From an uncultured Duganella sp. (GTDB lineage: Bacteria > Pseudomonadota > Gammaproteobacteria > Burkholderiales > Burkholderiaceae), in contig CAMLSG010000129.1 of NCBI GenBank assembly GCA_946482635.1, positions 1 to 15,448 on the forward strand: a stretch of 15,448 nt of DNA, written 5' to 3'. The position numbers and the translations under genes were made by a program. The notes under the pieces are model-generated. The model was given only the letters and a program-made list of their open reading frames with translations. It had not been told where the DNA came from and did not search any database. Within the stretch, counting starts at the first letter, position 1, and each line of letters opens with the position of its first letter. Positions 1 to 6,477 of the stretch are shown in pieces.

Positions 1-42
1 GATAGTGCTGCAACCAGTGTGAAAGTAGGTTATCGTCAGGCT
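1..42 (+). rRNA. rrf: 5S ribosomal RNA, 3' end (partial)
   Basis: The first ~42 bases match the 3' end of a betaproteobacterial 5S rRNA: a GATAGTG stretch, a GTGAAAGTAGGT segment and a TCGTCAGGCT end that corresponds to the GCCAGGCAT end of E. coli 5S. The 5' part lies outside the window. A strong intrinsic terminator starts nine bases later, as expected at the end of an rRNA operon. The exact mature 3' end (about 41-43) is estimated by comparison with E. coli from memory. Confidence 0.85.
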
Positions 43-50
43 CTTATTAG

Positions 51-86
51 AAAAGGCCCGCTAAGCATAAGCTAGCGGGCCTTTTT
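51..86 (+). terminator. Intrinsic terminator of the rRNA operon
   Basis: A perfect 13-bp inverted repeat (51-63 with 73-85) brackets a 9-base loop and includes a GC-rich core (GGCCCGC/GCGGGCC). It runs into a T tract (82-86). It lies just after the 5S end and is the natural terminator of the rrn transcript. Confidence 0.93.
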
Positions 87-105
87 GCTTTCGAAAGTCG
101 TATTC

Positions 106-130
106 GAGACAAGCAAGAAAAATTTGTCTC
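106..130. repeat. Short inverted repeat in the protease upstream region
   Basis: GAGACAA (106-112) and TTGTCTC (124-130) form a perfect 7-bp dyad around an 11-base A-rich loop. It lies between the rrn terminator and the candidate protease promoter. No T run follows, so it is not a convincing terminator. It could be an operator or a backup RNA hairpin. Function is unknown. Confidence 0.35.
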
Positions 131-144
131 AATTTGTAGAAATT

Positions 145-173
145 TTGACTCAGCCTCCAGGCCCCGATAGTGT
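145..173 (+). promoter_or_regulatory. Candidate sigma-70 promoter of the M4 protease gene
   Basis: TTGACT (145-150) matches the -35 consensus at five of six bases. Seventeen bases later is TAGTGT (168-173), a weak -10. Transcription would start near 180, giving a leader of about 40 nt. AATTT tracts at 121, 131 and 141 sit directly upstream in 10-bp phase. The -10 is poor, so this is tentative. Confidence 0.35.
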
Positions 174-220
174 TAGATTCCCATTAACACCCTACCTCAT
201 CGGGACACTTGGAGACAATA

Positions 221-1936
221 ATGGAATTTCGCAAAAGCCTGATCGCAGCCGCGATCGCCATGGTTGCTGCACAAGCCAGCGCCGCCCCCAGCATGATGGC
301 CAGCCCTGTTGCCTTCTCCGCCCAGGAGAAAGCACGCCTGGTATCGACCCTCAATGGTGAGCGGGGCAAGTATGGCCTAGATGCCGACCATGGTTACGCC
401 ATTGCCAGCCAACATCCCGGCGAACAGGGCAGGGCGATCAGCCGCATCAACCATACCTACAAGGGTGTGCGCATTTTTGAATCCGAGTCCGTCGTAGTCA
501 CCGACCAAGGCGGCAATATCGTCAGCGAATCCGTCGGCGACCGCCGCCAGGGCCTGTCGGGCAAGCGTTTTGACGTAAAGCCTGCCATTAGCGGCAAGGC
601 TGCTATCGCCAAGGCAAGCCGCAGCCTGCCAGGCGCCGGCGCCGAAATCGATCCTCCATCCGCCGAACTGGTCATCTTCCCGATGATGAAGACCGTGCGC
701 GCGCCTGGCGCGGAGAACAAGGCCGAGGCAGACCTGAACGCAGTCGACGTGCAAGATGTCGTTGCCGGCTACGAGCTGGCCTACCTGGTGAAAACCCGCA
801 GCCAGGGCGGCCACCATGACACCATCGTCAGCGCGCGCGATGGCCGCATCCTGGACCAGTGGAATGCCATGCAGAACGTGGTTGGCACCGGCCATAGCCA
901 GTACAACGGCGATGTGCCGATCAACACCACCCTGTCCGGCGGCGTGTACAAGATGATCGACGGCAGCCGCGGCACTGGCGGCACTTTCGGCGCCATGGCG
1001 ATTACCAACGCCAACCACGGCACCAGCGCCGGCGCCGTGTACACCAATACCACCAATGTCTGGGGCGACGGCCAGCAGTACATCGCTGGCGGCAGCACCA
1101 CAAATGCTAATGGCCAGACCGCGGCAGTGAATGCACTGTGGGGCCTGATGAATACCTACGACATGCACAAGAACGTGCTGAACTGGTCTTCGCTCGATGG
1201 CAACAACACGGCGACCTACATTGCGGTGCACGTTAACACCGCCTACGACAACGCCTACTACTCCGATAGCTGCAAGTGCATGTTCATCGGCGATGGCGGC
1301 AGCTACTTCAACAACCTGGGTTCGATCGACGTGATCGGCCACGAAATGGGCCACGGCATTACTGCCGCCACGTCGAACCTGACCTATCGCGGCGAGTCCG
1401 GCGGCCTGAACGAGTCCTCGTCCGACATCGCCGGCGAAGCAGTGGAAGCCTACGCGCGCGCCGGCGGCACTGGCGCCTCGCTGCCTGTTCCATCGGGCAA
1501 CGACTGGATGATGGGCAAGGAAATTTCCAAGAACGGCCAGCCGCTGCGCTGGATGTACAAGCCGAGCAAGGATGGCAAGTCGCCTGACGCCTGGAAGTCC
1601 ACCATCAAGCGCCTGGATGTGCACTACAGCAGCGGCCCGAACAACCGCATGTTCTACTTCCTGGCGATGGGTTCCAGCGCCACCGTGGGCAGCGACACCT
1701 ACTCGCAATACCTGACACAGCAGCCGAAGGCCATGACTGGCATCGGTATCGACAAGGCCTACCGTATCTGGTTCCGCGCGAACACGACCAAGTTCACGTC
1801 TTCGACCAATTACGCAGACGCTCGTTTGAAAGTGCTGGCAGCAGCGCAGGAACTATACGGCGCCTCCAGCGCCGAAGCGAAAGCAGTCCAGCGCGCCTAC
1901 GCTGCCATTAACGTGGGTGCCGACGTGGCAGAATAA
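221..1936 (+). CDS. Secreted thermolysin-family (M4) zinc metalloprotease
   Basis: Predicted extracellular neutral endopeptidase made as a preproprotein of 571 aa. Residues 1-22 form a signal peptide (basic n-region, hydrophobic core, ASA-A end). About 25-219 look like the FTP/PepSY propeptide that chaperones folding and inhibits the enzyme. The mature domain probably starts near V220 (about 350 residues, close to thermolysin size). The zinc site is clear: HEMGH with H374, E375 and H378, then E398 in GGLNESSSD, exactly 24 residues after the first His as in thermolysin. H468 in VHYSSG matches the transition-state His. No C-terminal PPC or other secretion domain is visible, so export is probably Sec then type II (inference). 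The ATG at 221 is chosen over the in-frame TTG at 209 because GGAGA at 211-215 lies 5 nt upstream. It is monocistronic, ending at a strong terminator. Substrate is unknown. Confidence 0.95.
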   Translation: MEFRKSLIAAAIAMVAAQASAAPSMMASPVAFSAQEKARLVSTLNGERGKYGLDADHGYAIASQHPGEQGRAISRINHTYKGVRIFESESVVVTDQGGNIVSESVGDRRQGLSGKRFDVKPAISGKAAIAKASRSLPGAGAEIDPPSAELVIFPMMKTVRAPGAENKAEADLNAVDVQDVVAGYELAYLVKTRSQGGHHDTIVSARDGRILDQWNAMQNVVGTGHSQYNGDVPINTTLSGGVYKMIDGSRGTGGTFGAMAITNANHGTSAGAVYTNTTNVWGDGQQYIAGGSTTNANGQTAAVNALWGLMNTYDMHKNVLNWSSLDGNNTATYIAVHVNTAYDNAYYSDSCKCMFIGDGGSYFNNLGSIDVIGHEMGHGITAATSNLTYRGESGGLNESSSDIAGEAVEAYARAGGTGASLPVPSGNDWMMGKEISKNGQPLRWMYKPSKDGKSPDAWKSTIKRLDVHYSSGPNNRMFYFLAMGSSATVGSDTYSQYLTQQPKAMTGIGIDKAYRIWFRANTTKFTSSTNYADARLKVLAAAQELYGASSAEAKAVQRAYAAINVGADVAE

Positions 1937-1956
1937 GCCGCGCAGCGACGCACAGG

Positions 1957-1987
1957 AACCGCCGGGGAAACCTGGCGGTTTTTTTTT
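1957..1987 (+). terminator. Intrinsic terminator after the M4 protease gene
   Basis: A 10-bp stem (1957-1966 with 1971-1980, one G-T pair) closes a GAAA tetraloop and runs into nine T residues ending at 1987. It lies 20 nt after the protease stop codon and separates the protease from the lipid genes. Confidence 0.95.
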
Positions 1988-2034
1988 GCGTGTCGTGACA
2001 ATGTGTGATTGTGCATCAGCCACTTGTTGGCAAA

Positions 2035-2925
2035 ATGCAAGTCATGAATGGTATTTTTAATGCGCAGCTTGGTTATGCAATGGCTGCCCTCTACGTACTG
2101 CTGGGAGTAGTCTCGACGGGTGTGGGATTGGCGCTGGGCTCGCGTACCAGCCAGTTGCGCGACCAGGTAAATGCCTGGTGGTTTATTTTCCCGATCGTTA
2201 GCTGCGGCTTGATCCTGTATCCGGTGGGGGCACCCTTGCTGGCACTCATTATTTGCGGCCTGGCCGCACGCGAGCTTGCGCCGTATTGCGGCGTGGATTC
2301 CGGGCGCTTCCTTGGCATCGCCATTCTGAGCCTGCTCGCAGCGGTGTGCGCTGGCTCGTTCGTACCTTCTTCCTTGCCTGCCGCCTTTGCGCTGGCCGGC
2401 ATCGCCGCCGCTGCCAACCTTTGGCGCTCACGCGAGCTGTCCGCATTGCCCTGGTTGCTGTTCGCGCTGACCTGCTTCGGCATCAGTTTCGTTCCCGCTT
2501 TTGTGCACTTGCCCTTCGGGCCAAGGGAAAACCTGTCCTGGTTGTTCTACCTGTTTATCGTGACCGCGCTGAACGATATCGCCCAGTTCACCAGCGGAAA
2601 ACTGTTTGGCAGGCAGAAAATCGTTCCTACGATTAGCCCGCAAAAGACCTGGCAAGGCTTGCTGGGCGGCGTAGTGATTTCGGTCTTGCTGTCGCTTGTA
2701 CTTGGCTCCTACCTTGGCCTGGGCCAGCCGGCCTGGCTGGCGGCGATTGCAGTGCTGCTGTCGGTAGGCGGCTTTGCCGGCGACGTGATGTTCTCTGCGG
2801 CGAAACGCAAGCTTGGCATCAAGGATTTTTCAAACCTGATTCCCGGCCACGGCGGGATGCTGGATCGCGCCGACAGCCTGGTGGTGACGGCGCCATTGCT
2901 ATACCTGTTGCTCAATTATCGATAA
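2035..2925 (+). CDS. ynbB: CDP-diacylglycerol synthase-like membrane protein (YnbB-type CdsA paralogue)
   Basis: Predicted inner-membrane phosphatidate cytidylyltransferase (CTP + phosphatidate to CDP-diacylglycerol + PPi), about 296 aa, close to E. coli YnbB (298 aa as recalled). Many hydrophobic segments cover most of the chain. The family signature is intact at about residues 254-280: SAAKRK, then KD, then the PGHGGMLDRAD end with the metal-binding Asp. The start is uncertain. ATG 2035 has only a weak GTTGG upstream; ATG 2044 and GTG 2005 are in-frame alternatives. ynbC follows 10 nt after the stop, so the two form an operon. Ynb-type neighbours suggest a paralogue feeding a dedicated lipid rather than the housekeeping cdsA. 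From memory, E. coli YnbB has been linked to biosynthesis of the glycolipid MPIase. Confidence 0.85.
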   Translation: MQVMNGIFNAQLGYAMAALYVLLGVVSTGVGLALGSRTSQLRDQVNAWWFIFPIVSCGLILYPVGAPLLALIICGLAARELAPYCGVDSGRFLGIAILSLLAAVCAGSFVPSSLPAAFALAGIAAAANLWRSRELSALPWLLFALTCFGISFVPAFVHLPFGPRENLSWLFYLFIVTALNDIAQFTSGKLFGRQKIVPTISPQKTWQGLLGGVVISVLLSLVLGSYLGLGQPAWLAAIAVLLSVGGFAGDVMFSAAKRKLGIKDFSNLIPGHGGMLDRADSLVVTAPLLYLLLNYR

Positions 2926-2935
2926 GGAAAAAAGA

Positions 2936-4726
2936 ATGAAGATTGAACGAGGCCTTGCCTGGAGCGAGAGCCAGTCCGGATTTGAAGCGGCCGACGGCAC
3001 GCGACTGTTCTACCGGAGCTGGATGCCGCTGGCGCCGCGCAGCGGGGCACCGCGCGCGCTGGTGTTCCTGCATCGCGGGCATGAACATTCTGGCCGTATC
3101 GGCACGCTGGTCGAGAAATTCGGTTTCCACGGCGACTGGGCGTTTGCTTACGATGCGCGCGGACACGGCTATTCGCCCGGCGAACGCGGATCGGCGCCGA
3201 GCTTCGCCACCATGGTCGATGACCTGGATACCTTTGTACGCCACATCTGCAGCAAGCACGGCTTCGCCATCGAGGATGTGCTGGTGGTGGCAAACAGTGT
3301 CGGCGCTGTCGTAGCGGCGACCTGGCTGCATGACTATGCGCCGCGTGTACGCGGCCTGGTCATGGCCGCCGCTGCTTTCGCAATCAAGCTGTACGTCCCA
3401 TTGGCCAAGCCGGGCCTGCGCTTCGCCCGCCGCTTCAAGCCCGAGCTGTTCGTGACCAGCTATATCCGGCCGACCATGCTGACGCATTCGGCGGAACAGG
3501 CGCGCGCGTATGGTGAAGATCCGCTGATCGCCAAGAGCATCTCGGCCCAGATCCTGCTCGAACTTGCAGATACGGCGCAGCGCATTGTGCATGACGCAGC
3601 GGCGATCGACACGCCGGTCCTGATGCTGGCTGCAGACCAGGATTATGTTGTGCACGAAGCGCCGCAGAAGCTGTTCTTTGAGCGGCTGTCGTCCCCATTG
3701 AAGCGCTATGTCAGGCTGGAGCGTTGCCGCCATGCCATCTTCTACGAAGAAGACACGTCCGTCGCAATGCAGACCAGCCGCGCCTTTATCGATGAATGCT
3801 TCGCGACGAAGCCGGCCGCGCCTGAGCGCTTCGCGGCCGCTGACCGCGAGGGACAGGGCGCCCAGCATTACGCTGCACTGGTGAATAACCAGACCGGCAG
3901 TGCGCTGGCGCGAGCATGGTATGGGCTGCAACGCAATATGCTGAAGGTCATGGGGCCGCTGAGCGATGGCATGAAGATTGGCCTGAAACACGGTTTCGAT
4001 TCGGGCGAGTCGCTGGACTATGTCTATCGCAACCAGGCGGGCGGCAAGCTTGGCTTCGGCGGCATGATGGACCGGGGCTACCTGGATGCTGTTGGCTGGC
4101 GCGGCATCCGCCTGCGCAAGGTGCAGATGCAGCAGATGCTGGCGGAGCGGATCGCTGCGCACCAGGGACCAGGCCCGGTGCGGATCCTCGATATCGCGGC
4201 AGGCTCCGCACGTTATGTGCTGGAGACCATCAAGCGCTTCCAGGACCGCGAGATCGAGGTCACGCTGTGCGACTATGAGCAGCACAACCTGGACCAGGCG
4301 AAGCGGCTGGCCGAGAAGCTGCAGATCAGCGCCCGCATCGAATACTGCCGCCGCGACGCCTTCAACGCCGACAGCTATAAAGGCCAGGAAGGTCGTTACG
4401 ATATCGCCGTGGTGTCGGGTCTTTACGAGCTGTTCAGCGACAACACGCTGATCCTGCGCTCGCTCAGCGGGGTTGCTGGCAGCCTGCGTGACGGCGGCAG
4501 CTTGCTGTACACCGGCCAGCCATGGCACCCGCAACTGGACATGATCGCCTACACGCTGACCAACCACCGCGGCGAGCCATGGCGCATGCGCCCGCGCGCC
4601 CAGGCGGAGATGGATGGCCTGGTGGCGTTGGCCGGTTGCCGCAAGCTGCGCACCATGATCGGCCTGGAAGGGATCTTTACTGTTTCACTTGCGGAGAAAG
4701 CCGCAGCGCCTGGCGCAGCCGGTTAA
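2936..4726 (+). CDS. ynbC: Bifunctional alpha/beta hydrolase / SAM-dependent methyltransferase (YnbC-like)
   Basis: A 596-aa two-domain fusion. Residues ~1-290 are a monoacylglycerol-lipase-like alpha/beta hydrolase. The nucleophile is S121 in ANSVG (first Gly of GxSxG is Ala), with likely D236 (AADQDYVV) and H266 (CRHAIFYE) completing the triad. Residues ~400-590 are a class I methyltransferase with motif I near 417-427 (ILDIAAGSARY). No transmembrane segment is evident, so it is probably cytoplasmic or membrane-associated. AAGGA at 2924-2928 lies 7 nt before the ATG and overlaps the ynbB stop, indicating co-translation with ynbB. Length and domain order match E. coli YnbC. Substrates are unknown; context suggests an acyl or headgroup ester and a lipid headgroup. 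The last 50 nt overlap the convergent ynbA gene. Confidence 0.88.
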   Translation: MKIERGLAWSESQSGFEAADGTRLFYRSWMPLAPRSGAPRALVFLHRGHEHSGRIGTLVEKFGFHGDWAFAYDARGHGYSPGERGSAPSFATMVDDLDTFVRHICSKHGFAIEDVLVVANSVGAVVAATWLHDYAPRVRGLVMAAAAFAIKLYVPLAKPGLRFARRFKPELFVTSYIRPTMLTHSAEQARAYGEDPLIAKSISAQILLELADTAQRIVHDAAAIDTPVLMLAADQDYVVHEAPQKLFFERLSSPLKRYVRLERCRHAIFYEEDTSVAMQTSRAFIDECFATKPAAPERFAAADREGQGAQHYAALVNNQTGSALARAWYGLQRNMLKVMGPLSDGMKIGLKHGFDSGESLDYVYRNQAGGKLGFGGMMDRGYLDAVGWRGIRLRKVQMQQMLAERIAAHQGPGPVRILDIAAGSARYVLETIKRFQDREIEVTLCDYEQHNLDQAKRLAEKLQISARIEYCRRDAFNADSYKGQEGRYDIAVVSGLYELFSDNTLILRSLSGVAGSLRDGGSLLYTGQPWHPQLDMIAYTLTNHRGEPWRMRPRAQAEMDGLVALAGCRKLRTMIGLEGIFTVSLAEKAAAPGAAG

Positions 4727-5294
4727 ACACGGTCAGCAGCGACAGCAGCAGGACCACGGCAAGTAGGGCGTTGTGCCAGACCGGCGCAACGCCTGCCCAG
4801 ACCAGCAAGCCAAGCAGGCCAAAAGCAAAGGCACGGTCGCTTTTGCCCATCGGCCCATCGAAGCGGCGCGCCACGCCGATGCTGCTGGCCAGCACGCCGG
4901 CGAATTCGGCCAGCAAGGCAAACACGACGACCAATACCAGCAAGTGCGGCGAAATGCCGGCCAGCAGCGCCACCGGCAGGTAAAGGGCCGCGTCCGAAAC
5001 CTGGTCGCACAACTCGTTCAGCAAGGCGCCCATGGCCGTCTTGTTGCCGGTCGCATTGGCCAGCATGCCGTCGATGGCGTTCAGCGCCATGCGCAGCAGC
5101 AGGAAGAAAGGCAGGCCTAGCCACAGGCCAAGGCATTGCGGCGCCAGGGCCAGCGCGGCGCCATAACCCACGGACAGGAACATGGCGGCCAGCGTGACCT
5201 GGTTCGGCGTGATGCCAAGCCGCGTGAGCAGGTTGAGGAATGGGCGCAGCAATTGCTGGAAGCGGGGTTTCAGCTGGTAGATCGAGATGCTCAT
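4677..5294 (-). CDS. ynbA: CDP-alcohol phosphatidyltransferase family protein (YnbA-like)
   Basis: A 205-aa polytopic membrane protein of the family that transfers a phosphatidyl group from CDP-diacylglycerol to an alcohol with release of CMP. The signature is recognisable but altered: N72-x2-D75-G76-x2-A79-N80, eight residues, G89-x3-N93-x3-D97. The canonical form is DxxDGxxAR-x8-GxxxDxxxD, so the first and third aspartates are Asn and the arginine is Asn. As I recall, E. coli YnbA also has Asn at the two Asp positions but keeps AR. The start overlaps the ynbD stop (ATGA, 5291-5294), so it is probably translated by coupling. The 3' end overlaps ynbC by 50 nt tail to tail. Acceptor alcohol is unknown; CDP-diacylglycerol from YnbB is the likely donor. 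Confidence 0.87.
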   Translation of the reverse strand: MSISIYQLKPRFQQLLRPFLNLLTRLGITPNQVTLAAMFLSVGYGAALALAPQCLGLWLGLPFFLLLRMALNAIDGMLANATGNKTAMGALLNELCDQVSDAALYLPVALLAGISPHLLVLVVVFALLAEFAGVLASSIGVARRFDGPMGKSDRAFAFGLLGLLVWAGVAPVWHNALLAVVLLLSLLTVFNRLRQALRLSPQVKQ

Positions 5295-6451
5295 GGCGTG
5301 TAAGAGTGAAGGTAGATTCGTGCAATAAAAAGGCTGCGGCTATAACCCATCGCGCAATGCAGGTAGACCGGGCGGCCCTTGCTGCGTTCAGTATCGATCG
5401 CGGCAAGGATAGTGCGCACCTGCTTGCGGCTGGGCGCCTGCATGTCCATCAACGGCAGGTGCCGGTAATGGCCGCGGCGCAGCAATTCGGTTTCGCTGAG
5501 TTCCGCACTCAGGTCGATGATGCTGCAGCCCGGCGGCAGTTGCTGCGCTTCGCCTGCGCTCAGGCGGCGGCCGACCCACAAGCCGTCGCTTGCCTTCGCA
5601 AACGGCGGCCTGTCGCGATGGCGCAGGCACACCAGCAGCCAGGTGGCGGCGTAGCCGGCAAGATAGGGCCAGAACAGCAGCCGGACCCAGGCTGGGTGCC
5701 GGCCCTGCTCTTTGCGCAGGAAGCCTGAATTGCGCTGGGCATACGCCCATGCCACCAGCGACAGGCTGAGCGCGAGGTAGAACCATGGCCACGCGGGCGC
5801 GAACAGGCTGGCAGCCAGCAGGGCCAGTCCCGCCATGACGGTGTAGTAGAAGGAAACGCTTTGGCGCGCGGTCGCGCCGGGACGCACTGCGTAGCAGGCG
5901 ATGGCCGCAAGCAGCATGCCGCCTGCGATATCGGCCAGGGCATGCTGCCACGTCAGCAGCGTACTGGCCCCAACCAGCAGCAGCCAGGCTGCCAATGCTG
6001 CGCGCCAGGCGCGGCTTGCAATGGCGGGCCGCAATGCGAGCCACAACAGGATGCAGTAGGTGATGTGCAGCGATGGGAACTGGTTATACGGGCGGTCCGA
6101 CGCATCAAGCAGGCCATAGGCTAGCTGGAGGAAACCATGTTCGGGTACCACCCTGCCAACCGGGAAGCGGGCGGGAAAAACGGCGAACACCAGGCTGGCG
6201 GCAACGGTGGAAAGCATCAGGCGGCGGCTGTACACGCGCAGCGCGTCGCCTTTGCGGACCTTGAAGAAGGCCCATGCCAGAAAAGGGCCCGAACTGGCAT
6301 AGGGAATGATCATCCACGGCAGGAACGGGATGGCCTGCTCGAACGCAAGCGCCAGCGTGCGCTGGACCTGCGCCGATTCGGCCGCATGGTTCGTGAGCGT
6401 ATAGCAAAGCCCGAATAACAGGGCGTTGATGATCAGGTGCAGGAGTTGCAT
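5291..6451 (-). CDS. ynbD: PAP2 / dual-specificity phosphatase fusion membrane protein (YnbD-like)
   Basis: A 386-aa fusion. Residues ~1-275 are a multi-pass PAP2-type domain with FPSLH (H129) and QHALAD (H170, D174), the two-His-plus-Asp set of PAP2/Aur1-like enzymes. The usual SR before the last His is S163-T164, and no clear KxxxxxxRP motif is seen. Residues ~290-386 are a dual-specificity phosphatase domain with HCAMGYSR (C366 nucleophile, R372 phosphate binding) and D336 (PLMDMQ) as probable general acid. The family includes PTPMT1, which dephosphorylates phosphatidylglycerophosphate, so a lipid-phosphate substrate is plausible (inference). No good Shine-Dalgarno precedes the ATG, but no closer in-frame ATG exists. 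It is the first gene of the ynbD-ynbA operon. Its start is only 10-22 bp from that of the divergent patatin-like gene. Confidence 0.87.
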   Translation of the reverse strand: MQLLHLIINALLFGLCYTLTNHAAESAQVQRTLALAFEQAIPFLPWMIIPYASSGPFLAWAFFKVRKGDALRVYSRRLMLSTVAASLVFAVFPARFPVGRVVPEHGFLQLAYGLLDASDRPYNQFPSLHITYCILLWLALRPAIASRAWRAALAAWLLLVGASTLLTWQHALADIAGGMLLAAIACYAVRPGATARQSVSFYYTVMAGLALLAASLFAPAWPWFYLALSLSLVAWAYAQRNSGFLRKEQGRHPAWVRLLFWPYLAGYAATWLLVCLRHRDRPPFAKASDGLWVGRRLSAGEAQQLPPGCSIIDLSAELSETELLRRGHYRHLPLMDMQAPSRKQVRTILAAIDTERSKGRPVYLHCAMGYSRSLFIARIYLHSYTP

Positions 6452-6453
6452 TC

Positions 6454-6477
6454 ATGGCATTATGTCACGCGATATGA
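6454..6477 (+). other. Possible 7-codon leader ORF before the patatin-like gene
   Basis: AGGAG at 6441-6445 is the only good Shine-Dalgarno here. It sits 8 nt before an ATG at 6454 that is out of frame with the patatin-like gene. That ATG opens a 7-codon reading frame (MALCHAI) whose TGA overlaps the in-frame ATG at 6474 (ATGA). Re-initiation could drive translation of the patatin-like gene. It may equally be chance, since the sequence is also the 5' end of ynbD read from the other strand. Confidence 0.2.

Noticed and set aside
85..360. A 91-codon plus-strand frame starting inside the rRNA terminator
   Set aside because: It begins in the terminator T tract, overlaps the protease signal-peptide region in another frame, and shows no family similarity.
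377..1708. A 443-codon minus-strand frame opposite the M4 protease
   Set aside because: Low-complexity Ala/Val/Gly/His composition and no motif. The plus strand has a full signal peptide, zinc site and terminator.
2912..4567. A 551-codon open frame on the minus strand opposite ynbC
   Set aside because: It has no recognisable domain, is rich in Arg/His/Gln/Ala as expected for an antisense shadow, and lies opposite a gene with clear hydrolase and methyltransferase motifs.
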